NCBI RefSeq assembly: GCF_026745355.1
Contig: NC_079205.1
Span: forward strand, 45,265,058-45,329,057
Length of the DNA: 64,000 bases
Direction: 5' to 3'
From: Beta vulgaris subsp. vulgaris
Taxonomy: Eukaryota; Streptophyta; Magnoliopsida; Caryophyllales; Amaranthaceae
Position 1 is the stretch's first letter; each line of letters opens with the position of its first letter. Positions 13,291 through 24,311 of the stretch are shown piece by piece. The notes below the pieces were generated by a model that was not told the origin of the DNA, searched no databases, and was given only the letters and a program-made list of their open reading frames with translations. Position numbers and translations under genes: made by a program.

Positions 13291-13927
13291 GATTAGTAAT
13301 TCATGGATCTACTAATCAAATAACTTATTTCCAATGTCATTTTATATCATCAAAAGTTTGAAGTACCATTTGCTGGCAATACTAATACCAACAAGCACCA
13401 CAAAATACTCTTCTCAGCTTATAAATCTCTTCTCCTTCTCAAAGAAAGATCAAAACGAGCCAATTCTGTAGAAAAGAACAGAAAACAGCACCTTATCATT
13501 TGTCTAATTCATAAAATATAAAATAAAGTGTATATGTATATCTACTAATGAAATTCACTGCAAATGGAGTTGTACGCAAATCTAATAACTAGCAGACATG
13601 TGAAGTTTTATACAAATGATCCACATGAAGATTCATTGCAAATATTTTCTATTTAAAAAAAAGGTAAAACTGGAATTCCACTTACATAGAACGAAAGTGA
13701 TGAAGAAATGGATAGAAGAGTAGGTCGAAGTGCAGCAGTTACACAAAAAAGAAATGAAATTAAAATAACCCAAATAAAAAATACAAATTACAGTAGATCG
13801 GCATCGTCACAGAAGAGGTGATAAGTTGAAAAACCGAGTGTAGGGGGAAGCTAATAAGAAAAATGAGATTCGAGACTGTGGGATAACTCACTTTGTTAGA
13901 ATTTCTCTTAATTTTAAGAGATTTTAA
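13291..13927. other. Upstream spacer between IPUT1 and the Harbinger element
   Basis: Low-complexity AT-rich DNA that would carry the rest of the IPUT1 promoter. No open frame or repeat with recognisable ends was seen. Confidence 0.4.
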
Positions 13928-14408
13928 GGGTCTGTTTGGTTGGAAATATTTTGAGTTTGGAGACGGAGTGAGGTAACACACTTTCTTATTTTATGTTTGG
14001 TTGGATTATTTATTTTTTTCACTCCTTTATTGGCTCGGTTTTGATTCTTCCATCTTGAAACACTCCTCGCACCAGAGGAAACAAATCACGTTACCTTGAT
14101 TCCCTCATCTTCAAACCCTTCACTCCTTTTCTCTCTCCTCTATTCATCTTCGAAATCTGTTCAAAATCTGGAAAATCTTTAAATGTACTACGAAGTTCTT
14201 CAAATATGTTGCGAAGATAATGTTTACGCAAGAACAACCAATGATCTTTTTTCCACAGGTAATTTTCGAGTGATTTTACAGTATATTTTTGTGCGATTTT
14301 CACTATATTAATGCTTTTATTCTTTTTTTTTTTGTCGAATTCTCCTCATATCAAAGGGATTGCGAATATTTACCTTGTTATTTCGACAAAATTAAACTTA
14401 GGTATCCA

Positions 14409-14754
14409 TCTCTACATTCTTGTTAAAACTAGGGTATATGTGCCACGTGTCACCCTCCCTCATCCAATAACATTATATCCACGTCTTTCTCATATAGTAA
14501 AAAAAAAAGAAGAAGAATTGTTTACGTAAAGATTCGAACCCATAAAAGTATGAAAGTAAGAAATCCAACCATTACTCCACCATAACATTATTGATTTTGT
14601 AATCAAAATTAATGATGACATATGAATGGAAAACGTTTGAAATACATATAATGAATAAGATGACTTTTTTAAATGAGTATGAGAATACTTATTTAACTAC
14701 TAATAAATTGTAGCAAAGAGAAAATTTGGGGCATCGCCCGGGCCTAAATACTAG
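14409..14754 (+). mobile_element. Small non-autonomous Helitron
   Basis: It begins TCTCTACATTC after an A and ends with a GC-rich hairpin (GGGC-ATC-GCCC region) followed by TAAATACTAG and then T. This gives an A^T insertion without target duplication, as Helitrons make. Inside, GATTCGAACCC (14531-14541) reads on the opposite strand as a tRNA-like B box. A 19-bp near-repeat TTCTTNTTAAAACTAGGGT occurs near the start and just after the end. It is 346 bp and has no coding capacity. Confidence 0.75.
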
Positions 14755-15274
14755 TTCTTCTTAAAACTAGGGTGTTTTTTGCCTATACTTGTCCTGATGT
14801 TGTTATTGTTGATTTTTGTCGTTCTGCTCTAGATTTGTTGGTATTCTTCTATTTATGTTTCAATTGATGATTTCAACTTTGTATTATAGTTTTTTTTTCC
14901 AACTTTGCCAATGTATTACAATTGTCGTTCTGCTACAGTTTTTTGTTGTTGTTGTTATAATTGTTCAGCTGCTGTTACAATTATTTACGGATGTTTATAT
15001 TTAATTTATGTTTATGTTTGATTTATGTTTATGTTTATGGATGTTTAGGTCTTAAAATTGATGATGTTTATGTTTTGTTGGTATTCTTTCTATGTTTTAA
15101 TTGTTGTTGCTATAATCATTCTACTCCAGTCCTACTAGAAATTGGGTTGAAGCATTAGTTAGTGAACATACTTGATTTAGTTTGTTATGTGATATATAAT
15201 TTATGGATGTTACTTATGTGTTGTTGTTAGTGGGTTGTAATGATAATTCTAGGAGGTTTGTTTTGTTTCAGAAA

Positions 15275-16651
15275 TGGAACGTTATAACCAAATATCAAGG
15301 AGGAAGAAGAAATGTCAACAAATTTAGTTGGTAGATTCACTAATTTGTGTTGCATATATGATGTATCTTTTGTGGTACATCAGTACATGATGAGCATAAT
15401 TGTTGTTAGGAGTCTTGATTTGACGGGGAGGAAAAAGTCCTGAAAAAAAAAATGTGTATGGAGACTTTAAGAAGGCTAATTCGAGAGAGTGATGTATCTT
15501 GTAAAATGAACTTTGAGTGACTAGACATACTTTTAATGTGCTTTATGAAATGCTTAGAGATATAGGAGGATTTAGTGGGACTCGAAACATGTCACTTGAG
15601 GAGATAGTAGCTATGTTTATGTATATATTGGCTCACCATAAGAAAAATAGGTCTATTGGACACTTTTTCATTAGAAGTGGAGAAACGGTGAGTAGAAAGT
15701 TTCACCTTTGTCTAACGGTTGTCCTAAAGTTACATGAGCACTTACTTACCAAGCCTACACTAATGGGCGAAGATTGTGAAGATGATAGATGGAAACCTTT
15801 CAAGGTATTTCACCTAAATCATTTGTGCCCATTGAATAGTATTAGTAGTCAAATTGTCTTGAGTTAAAATTATTCAAAAATTATTACTCGTTTTGTAGAA
15901 TTGTTTAGGTGCATTAGATGGCACCTATATTAACATGAGGGTGTCAACAAAAGATAGAGCAAGGTATCGAACAAGAAAAGGCACCATAACCATGAACGTA
16001 TTAGGGGTTTGCATGCCTAATCAGGAGTTTGTCTACGTGCTACATGGGTGGGAAGGTTCTGCACATAATTGTCGTATGCTACAGAATGCTATTTCGACGC
16101 CAAATGGGTTAAGGGTTCCTCGAGGTAACTTAACATATTATTCTATATCTAAAAAGTTTCTAAATATAGGAAACATGTAGTAAATTTTTTAAAATATAGG
16201 TAAATATTACTTGATTGATGTTGGATACACTAACTGCGATGGGTTTTTATCTCTTTTTAGGGGATAAAGATATCATTTCAAAGAATGGACCGATAACCCA
16301 CCACGAAGTGCCGAAGAGTATTTCAACATGAAACACGCTAGGGCTAGAAACGTGATTGAGAGGTGCTTTGGTTTGCTAAAAGGGAGGTGGTCTATATTGA
16401 GAAGTCCATCATTCTTTCCTATCCGGACTCAAGACCGCATTGTCATGGCATGTTGTTTACTCCACAATCTTATTAGGAGAATTATGCCTACATATGACAT
16501 AGCTTATGATTTTGATGATAAACCTAAAGACGATGATTCCGATGACGAAATGGATTTCATTTCAACTCTTGAAACCTCGGATGGCTGGACTAACTTTAGA
16601 AATACTCTCGCTCAAGATATTAATAGTTGGAGAGCTAGAATTCGACAATGA
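15275..16651 (+). pseudogene. PIF/Harbinger DDE transposase, spliced, decayed
   Basis: This would cut and paste the element it lies in. Exon 1 ends at 15804, exon 2 is 15899-16124 and exon 3 starts at 16200; both introns are GT-AG (94 and 75 bp). After the helical N-terminal part (MLRDIGGFSG, GHFFIRSGETVS), the three catalytic acids are visible: Asp in CLGALDGTYINM, Asp in YYLIDVGYTNCDG and Glu in NVIERCFGLLKGRW. The C-terminus (SWRARIRQ) ends at a natural stop. The N-terminal region before about 15517 is shifted in frame with stops, and a stop sits after LFRG in exon 3 where the family normally continues RGxRYHLKEW. It is therefore a pseudogene of the HARBI1-like DDE_Tnp_4 family. Confidence 0.9.
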
Positions 16652-17077
16652 ACTTTGGACATGTTCATATTTTTATTTTTCAGTTGTGTTGTTGAATGTC
16701 TCTGATCTTTTTTAGTGTTCTAGGTACTTATGATATTTAAGTTGTAGCAACTATTAGAAATAAATTAAGTTATTGATAACTTTTGACAAATATCATCTCA
16801 ATGCTTATTGTTATGCTATTTTTACTATTTTTTACTAGTAGGTGTTGTATTCTATCTGATGCTTTTGACATAGTGCCCTTTATCTATTTTTTACTAGCTA
16901 TGTTTGACTATTTTTACTAGCTACACCTTGCCAGATCATAGGATGCATTCTTACTATTTTTTACTAGTTGGTGTTGTATTGTATCTAATTTAGAATTCTC
17001 CTTTTTAACAACATTATTCTGCTGCTTTTATTAAAATTGTTGTCCTGCTAGTTCTGCTAATTTGCATAGCTATGAGA

Positions 17078-18560
17078 TATAATACTTCATAGGATGGAAG
17101 GGGATGCAACAAGTCAAGTAAGCCAAGAGGGAGGTAGCCGGGAAAGGGGAAAAACAAGTGTTATTGGACTCCAAAAGAGGATGAGGTGCTGATAAAGGCC
17201 TTGGACGAGTTGGCTACCGACCCCAAATGGAAGAGCGAAAATGCGTTTGAAAGCGGTTACATGAACAAGTTGGAGGAAATGCTTCATTCTAAGATTTCTT
17301 CTTGTGGTTTGAGAGCAGAACCTCATATTGAGTCAAGGCTAACACGTTGGTTAGAAAAATACGGTGCTTTGGCTGAGATGTTAACCATTAGTGGATTTGC
17401 ATGAAATGATGAAAGAAAGATGCTCCAAACCGATAAAAATGTTTTTGATATTTGGACTAATTAAGTAAATATCACTCTCTCACTTCCTGATATTTGCTAA
17501 TGTATTGTTCTTCTCGATCATAGTCTGTTAGTATGTCATTACATGTTGGGACCTGAGGCTGGCCTGTGGCACTCTGAACCAATATATGGAATCTTTTCAG
17601 CTATATAACTAATATTTTAGAATTGTGAATTCCTTGTTACATTGATGTCTCTTCTATTTTTTGTTTCTTAACACCTCCTTCTTATGCAAATTGTCCCATC
17701 ATTTGTACCGCCGCAACTGGACACCTACAACTATCTGGACTTCGATTATGTCCGAATGTAGTACATCATCTCAAGCTTACCGCAACTGGGATATTAGGCT
17801 GAGACAGCCACAAACCATCCTCACAGCCTGTCAAATACTTTCATGACCCTCATTTTGATCGTATCAAAGATTTAAAATCATGAACACAATAATAAGCAAT
17901 GCATGGTTTTAAATTCAGCTACCAGATCTGAATCCAGAGACAGCTCAAACAGATCGTAGAAAGTGTACTAGAATCTAACCAATTGAAATAATATATAATA
18001 CTTCATAGGATGGAGGGGGATGCAACAAGTCAAGTAATTAAATCTGATCAAAGATTAAAAAGAAGAATATGCATATACACACTCCATGCAGACATATTTG
18101 TCGCATTATCTCAACCATCCATAATTAAGGATATATCACAATTTTACTAGAAAACCCTTTGCAATGGTTGAATCCCCACACACACTATCCATTACTCTGT
18201 GTTAGTAAGGCTATCAATGAAAAGACACTCGAAAACACTATTATTTTAGGAAAAGTTACCAGTTTATGTAACTATCATTTCCTGAAGGAGGGTGGTACTT
18301 TATAATAATTTAAGCAGACTTATCAACAAAAAAAAACTGATGTTCCTTCTTCGTCACTGTCATCCTTAAGGGAGCACCTGTTGGAGTGAACATGTATTGA
18401 TGCTGAATTTTGGAATGTGAATTCCTTGTTACATTGTTGTCTCTTCTGTAATTTTGTGTTTCTTAAGACCTGGTTCTTATGCAAATTGTCCCATCATTTG
18501 TACTGCAAGTGGACACCTACAACTATCTGGACTTCAATTATGTCCAGATGTAGTACACGA
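17078..18560 (+). repeat. Pair of internally duplicated blocks
   Basis: About 40 bp around the Myb start (17078-17120, containing ATACTTCATAGGATGGA) recurs at 17991-18035. About 150 bp at 17618-17770 (containing ATTGTCCCATCATTTGTAC) recurs at 18413-18560. Both pairs are direct repeats in the same order, offset by about 910 and 795 bp. This fits an old tandem duplication that later gained indels. Confidence 0.7.
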
Positions 18561-20540
18561 GAGCTATCAATCTGAATCCTAAAAGACGATTGTTTTCTGA
18601 ATGTAGAAGTGTCAGTCTCCAAATCCAGTCCCTGATTTTTATGTCTAAAATTGGTTCAATCCAGAACTAAACATACCCTTTAAGTCAGTAGGATTTTACT
18701 TGAAGATCCTTTTTAGTTATCTCGCTGTTAGGCAATGATGGTGTCATTCTAAAGATTCTGTTGAGAAGAAGATGAATTAACATCATGAACAATATTTGGG
18801 ATCGTATATATATTTTTTCAATTATTTTTTTTAGCTCATGCTTCTAGTAAAGCAACTTTTTGTTGAATTTCTTTCTTGATGACTATTGTCTTTTAACAGT
18901 CGTGGTTTATACTTTGTTTACGTTCAATGGTAAATATCATCACTATTCAAAACCAAGTAATGTAGCTTATACTTTATACCTGGTTCTGGTGATAGTGTTC
19001 AGTGCATGGCAGCATGGATGTATGTTTCAACTTCCTATGGCCTTTCTCCGTTGTCATTATTTTTCCAGTTCAACACCCTTTGTTTCGGTGTTTTAGAATG
19101 TATAGTGGCGCATGTGAAAAATGAATAATTTAGAGGGCTTCCTAATCTAGCACTTGTGATATTAATCTGGGTTCATCTACTCTACCACATCTTTATTCTT
19201 GCATACATATCTACTGTAAATAATCCATGTGTAGAATACATTTTTTCCCAGTGAATCTACCTCGTCATGAAAAGGACTAAACATTACTTTCCATGCTGTA
19301 GACTCACAAGAAAGCCAAAGGGCTTTATAGGGTGCCATTTCCACACTTCGAGACACCTGCTGAAATTTATGGGAGAGATCGAGCTACTGGAGATGTGGTG
19401 GAGTTATATGTTGGAGCAATCAAAAAATGGAAGTAGAGACAACTAGTAAGAGAGTGACAGTAGATAGTGATGATGACGATGACGATGATCTGATTCCACC
19501 ATACTAAAGGGGAAGAAACCAGCTATTGAGACAACTAGTGAGGGTCTTGAACCTCCCTTGAAGAAAGCAAAGGTGCTGAAGAATCCCAAGGGAAAGGAGA
19601 AGATACCAAAGGAGAGAAAAAAAAGGATGAAACAGACTATAGAGATGGCCAACAATGCGGGCCAATCTAGGCCAGCCCACCTCGTGGGCCATGGGGCCGG
19701 GCCCTCGAAAAGCACTGTCCAGCCCAGCTCGAACCGTAAAATTGGTGGGTGGGTCGTGGGCCATATTTCTTGAGCCCAACCAACTAATGCCCGCTACGAA
19801 AACCGCTCAGCCCATGCACCGGACCAGCCTAGTCCAAGTAAATATATTGAACCAAATTGTGTATATTTTAATCAAATTGTATATATTTTAATCAAATTAC
19901 ATATGTTATAATTCAATCAAATTTTAAAGTAATGAAATTATTCATTATTATTAATAATTGTATATATTTTAATTTACTTTAAAGATTTTATGTAACAATA
20001 ATGAATAATTTCAATGATTAAATAATTTTGAAAAAAATAATTTCATACCGACCCGCCTGCCCGGTCCAGCCCACTAGACCCACGAACCGCTTTTCGAACC
20101 GTGAAAACCGATAACAGATCGGTGTGTGCCAAGATTTTTCAGCCCGCGGACCATCCCTCACAACTCATGAATTTCACGGTCCGGTCCTAATCTCAGCCCA
20201 GCCCGCTACGTCCCATGGCCTTGCCCGCCCAGCCCGCACCAATGGTTGTCACTAAAACAAAGAACTTGTATGTTGCTCTTCTTAATGTTTCAAGCAATTT
20301 TGGAAAAATATTTGGTGATATGAGCTCAAATCTAGTTACAATGGCGTATGCTTGGTTAAAAGCCGAAGAAAGGGAGCAACAATGTCTTAGAGGAGGTGAT
20401 GAAGTTAAAAAGGTTTATGTCCTTCCGAGACTCTTGAAGCTGCTACCATTCTGATTAGAGAAGAACCAAAGCTTTGGATCTTCCTTCAAGCTCCTCCTAG
20501 TATGAAGAAGCAACATGTGTTGGATCTTCTTAAAAAGTAG
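17094..20540 (+). pseudogene. Harbinger Myb/SANT-like partner protein, decayed and split
   Basis: PIF/Harbinger elements encode a second, Myb-like DNA-binding protein that assists the transposase. The first part (ATG at 17094) has the trihelix/Myb segment beginning CYWTPKEDEVLIKAL and running to ENAFESGYMNKLEEML. A one-base shift separates it from the start codon and a stop replaces the Trp expected after ISGFA. A long gap with duplicated blocks follows. The second part resumes about 19300 with KKAKGLYRVPFPHFETPAEI and continues after a hAT-like insertion with MVVTKTKNLYVALLNVS and APPSMKKQHVLDLLKK. The gap may be a long intron. Confidence 0.75.
19656..20238. mobile_element. GC-rich hAT-like non-autonomous element
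   Basis: The ends begin TGCGGGC and finish GCCCGCA. The flanks CCAACAA and CCAATGG may be a decayed target duplication. Both arms are rich in GGGCC, GCCCG and GACCCG words, with an AT-rich centre (19850-20040). It lies inside the second part of the Harbinger Myb frame, whose protein similarity resumes directly after it. There is no coding capacity; the superfamily call is inferred from resemblance to the other elements here. Confidence 0.6.
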
Positions 20541-20638
20541 TCTCCCTAGTATACTTTTGATCAATTTGGTTGTTACCGTCTAGTTTTCAAACTTTGTCAT
20601 GTCTATCTTATAAATAGATGCACACTTTTTGGATATAA

Positions 20639-20902
20639 CTAGTTATTAGGCCCGGGCTATGCCCCGGGTAAGAGAAAATTTCATTTATTAATATAATACT
20701 TTATTATAGTAACACTAAATACAACTTAGCCTAGTGGTTAAAACTTTAGTATATGTACTTGAGGTCTCGGGATCAAACCCTATACTATGCAATTTCTTAA
20801 TTTTTTTATTGTACATGGATTACATGAACTAAAACTCCCTAGGGAGAGCGTCACGTGGCACAGTTTGTTGTTTTCGCACGCCTTTTAATATATTTGTATA
20901 GA
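20639..20902 (-). mobile_element. Small non-autonomous Helitron
   Basis: Read on the minus strand it starts TCTATACAAATATATTAAAA and ends with a CCCGGGGCATAGCCCGGG hairpin, then CCTAATAACTAG followed by T. The insertion is between A and T with no duplication. At 20729-20739 the plus strand has TAGCCTAGTGG, a perfect Pol III A box, with GGGATCAAACCC downstream as a B-box-like word. It is 264 bp and non-coding. Confidence 0.85.
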
Positions 20903-21329
20903 TTATCGGAAGAAGTTGCTAGTTGATGAAATAGAACTTGGTTTTTATTATGTAAGAAGTATAATTGAAGTTATCTTATTTGTTTGGAAGTTAATACCTA
21001 TGTCGCTACATTGTTTTCATATTTATAACAAAATTAGTGTAATTTTTTTGAATTTTTTAGAAAATTTCAAAATTTTAATGTATTTTTTAACAATTTATGT
21101 GTAAATTTTTTTTTCATGTGGATCATACAAATAAGAGTAAAATTATCAAAAACTGATTCTACTAATAAGTTGAACCAAACAAAAAGTAAGGGAGTCATTA
21201 GGATAATGATTCCATTCCTACACCAAAACAAACAAGTGTCCAAGATAACACATTCCATTTCCATTCCATCCTTTCTTTCCATTCCATTCCCTTTCCATTC
21301 CTTACTTTGAACCAAACGACCCCTAAGAT

Positions 21330-21743
21330 TCATTTTTATCACCCATTCTAGTGACTTTCTATCATCAAAAAAAAGAATTTAGAAAAAAAGGTAAAGGGTT
21401 TAATTAGAGTGATCAAACAAACAAACAACATAAAAGAGAATCACTAATGTTATTTCCCTTACCCTATTTTGACGACACCCAACCAAACACCCTTTATATG
21501 CTACACTTTTTAAAAAGAGGCCTTTCAAATTAGATACATCACTTTCTTTTTGGGAAATAAATTCTCTATGTCTCTCGTCTATTATATGGGTCCCCATTTT
21601 TCTTTCCCTCTATCTTTCTTCTATCCAAAAATTGTCTATGAGTCTACAATTTCAAAAGTATAGCATCTAAAAAGAAAAGGAGTAAGTAACTTTTAATTGT
21701 GATATAGCAACACAATATATTTAAGCGGGATGGTATATAATAA
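21330..21743. other. Unassigned AT-rich spacer
   Basis: This lies between the Harbinger right end and the next Helitron. A stretch ending in CCAACCAAACACCC (about 21480) resembles a Tourist-type terminal repeat, but no partner end was found. There is no coding signal. Confidence 0.35.
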
Positions 21744-22365
21744 CTAGTATTTTGGCTCGAGCGATGCCCCTAGTCAGTTACAATTATCAAATATATTATT
21801 ATTCATAAATCTCATAATTGATTTTATTAGCTTTTCGTAATATTATGTCTAGTGCAAAATTGAAAATTAGACGTTATTGCATGATAAGTTGTTTTTTTAA
21901 AAAAAACTTGTAAGGAATTTGGGATAAAAATAGCAATCTCAATGGAATTACTTAATAAAAGTGTTAAGGTTCAAAAAGTCTGTATGACTTTATAATTACA
22001 TATAATTATAAGATTTTATAATGTTTTACTTTGAAACGTTAAGCATTGAAATTGTAGTGGATTAGTGGTTAAACTCTAAACATGTGCAACGGGCCGAGTC
22101 AGGTCGGGTCGGGCCGGGTCATGTGGTATACAAGTCGGGTTTAAAGTCGTTGTTAACGGGTTGGGTCAAGGGCTAGACTGAGCCTGCCCGGCCCTAACTC
22201 CAGCTTTTAGAGTAAAATTAATAGAAAACACTTGTGAATTTGTGATTCGATATATGACATTTGTGATTGAATATGGTACTAATTTAATAATTGTTATGAA
22301 CAAAGGTGTCGTATTATATTCATAGTAACTATTAAAGTCTCGAGTTTAAAAAAAAGTTGAAAAAT

Positions 22366-24311
22366 ATGCTCTCGTTTTCGCCAATCTCCCAAGAACCCCC
22401 TACTGTCAATCTGAGTGACAACTCCCAATCTCTTGAAGAAAAAGATCAATTAATTCGTTCTAACAAGAAAACAAAACGAAAAATCACGAACTGGATTTTT
22501 GATCCCAATTCCCAAGATAATTCCCAAGATGTAATGATGGGAGATGTTCTTCCTCAGAACCAAGCCAAGAATTCTCACCAGGAAGGTCGCAAAGTACCTC
22601 CAGGTGCTCCAGGTTCCCGTCTCTTCAGTGATCTAGTTAAAAACCATTCTAGTTTGCAGAATGGGATCCTTACTGAGGTTGATCTCATTGATGACGATGA
22701 TGAAATTTATGATGATGATGAAGTTCCCCAAGAACTAGAAAATGATGTGCGGTGCCCTTGCATTTTGCTCACCAAAGCTGAGAAGAGACGCATGCGCCAA
22801 CCTTGGAAACAAGCTTTGATCATTAAGATGTTTAGTGGTAATGTTGGCTACATGGGTCTAATGCGTAAATTGAAAAGGAAATGGAGTTTGAAAGGTGATT
22901 TATCTCTCACTGATATAGGTCACAGATATTTCATTGCTCGTTTTACAAATCCAGATGACTACAACCATGTGCTTACTCAGGGACCGTGGATGATAGATGA
23001 TAATTATCTTACCATTAGGAAATGGGTGCCCAACTTTATCCCGGATGATAGTCCCATGAGATTTCTTACTACTTGGATCAGAATTCCTAATCTTGCAGTA
23101 GAATATTTTGATGTCAATTTCTTAAACAAAATTGGCGCTAAAATAGGACGAGTTATTCGCATTGATAAAACTACTACTCAAGCTGAACGTGGTCAATTTA
23201 CTCGTCTCATTGTGGAAATTGATCTATCTAAACCTCTTCTCTCCAAATTTTGGTTGCGAGGACGCATTTGGCGAATCCAGTATGAAGGCATTCGTTTAAT
23301 TTGTTATCATTGTGGTAAAATAGGGCATCAAGATCCGGATTGTCCTCAACATCATCATGTAAACGAAGCTGAAATTTGGTTCAAGCGCATTTGTCCTTTC
23401 ATGAGGAAAACATGGCTGCCAAGAATTCTCATCCAGAGGAAAAAGAAGACTTTGGTTCTTGGATGTTAGTGAAAAAACCAGTTCGAAAGAGACTTCCTAG
23501 GGCAGAGAAAAGTATTGGTCCGGTAGGTTTCTCCGGTGGCGGCAATCCGGCTGTTGGTGGGCCACGAAAAATTCCGGTGCCTAGCAGTGGACCGTTACCA
23601 GTTGCGCAAAATAAGGGCACTAATCTTGGAGAAGGTTCAAGATTCGAACTTTTGAATCAAGTTAATGAGGCCATTAGAGATGCCGAGAATGTAGGAGTTT
23701 CAAAGGAAAATATACCCGAAATTCCTTTGCGCGAGACTGCCCCTATCACCACTGTGAATCTTGGAGATATCTCGCAACCAATTACCTCTCCCGTGACTCA
23801 ATTGGAATCCTTCAATTTAGGAAAGCAATCCCATAATCTTAGACCTAATTCCTCCCTTAGTAAAACTATCCTAAAAAAGAAAAAGGTAGCCAAACATAAC
23901 CTAGTGTTACAGGAAGTAAACCCTACCTTGGGTTTTAGGAAAGATTATGGAACAAAAAAGAACACTCATCAAGGAAAAGAAAATATTGTTATTCTTGCCA
24001 CCGCCTCATCATGCCCAAAACAAGCCACCACTAACATCTCTCATCCCAATCCTTCTGTTTCCACCTTAGTTCCGGAGACTCCATTAGAGTCGAGTAAACA
24101 AGATGCCATTCCCAATTCTTCTTCAACCACCCCATGTGGTAAAATTGAAAGTTCCGGCCGAGAAAACGCTGTTTGTGGGGAGTCTCATGGAGAATCCCTA
24201 CTTCATTGTGGCGACCCACCTGACCCCTGTCTTAGAAGTCCGGATGGAAACATGGTTCGACCCGAATCCGGAACCCCCAGAGTTGGTTGTGAACCTGATG
24301 CTACCCAATGA
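22366..24311 (+). pseudogene. LINE ORF1: DUF4283 and CCHC zinc-knuckle protein
   Basis: The first ATG is at 22366 (MLSFSPISQE). An acidic stretch (DLIDDDDEIYDDDE) precedes the DUF4283 region (KQALIIKMFSGNVGYMGLMR to WIRIPNLAVEYF). The knuckle C-x2-C-x4-H-x4-C (CYHCGKIGHQDPDC) starts at 23302. About 23373 the frame shifts; the conserved DFGSWMLVKKPVRKR continues in the third frame to a stop at 24309-24311. ORF1 proteins of this type bind element RNA. The C-terminal half is low-complexity, Ser/Pro/Thr-rich. Apart from one shift the frame is intact over about 1.9 kb. Confidence 0.88.

Larger units (their letters stand above)
13928..21323 (+). mobile_element. PIF/Harbinger DNA transposon with nested insertions
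   Basis: The left end is GGGTCTGTTTGGTT after the trinucleotide TAA. The right end reads inward as GGGGTCGTTTGGTT and is followed by TAA, which fits the 3-bp TWA target of this superfamily. A second GTTTGGTT word lies a short way inside each end. Two plus-strand genes typical of the group lie between: a DDE transposase (15275-16651) and a Myb/SANT protein (17094-20540). Helitrons at 14409-14754 and 20639-20902 and a hAT-like element at 19656-20238 are inserted. Without them the element is about 6.2 kb. The coding content is certain; the exact ends are inferred from imperfect repeats. Confidence 0.65.
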
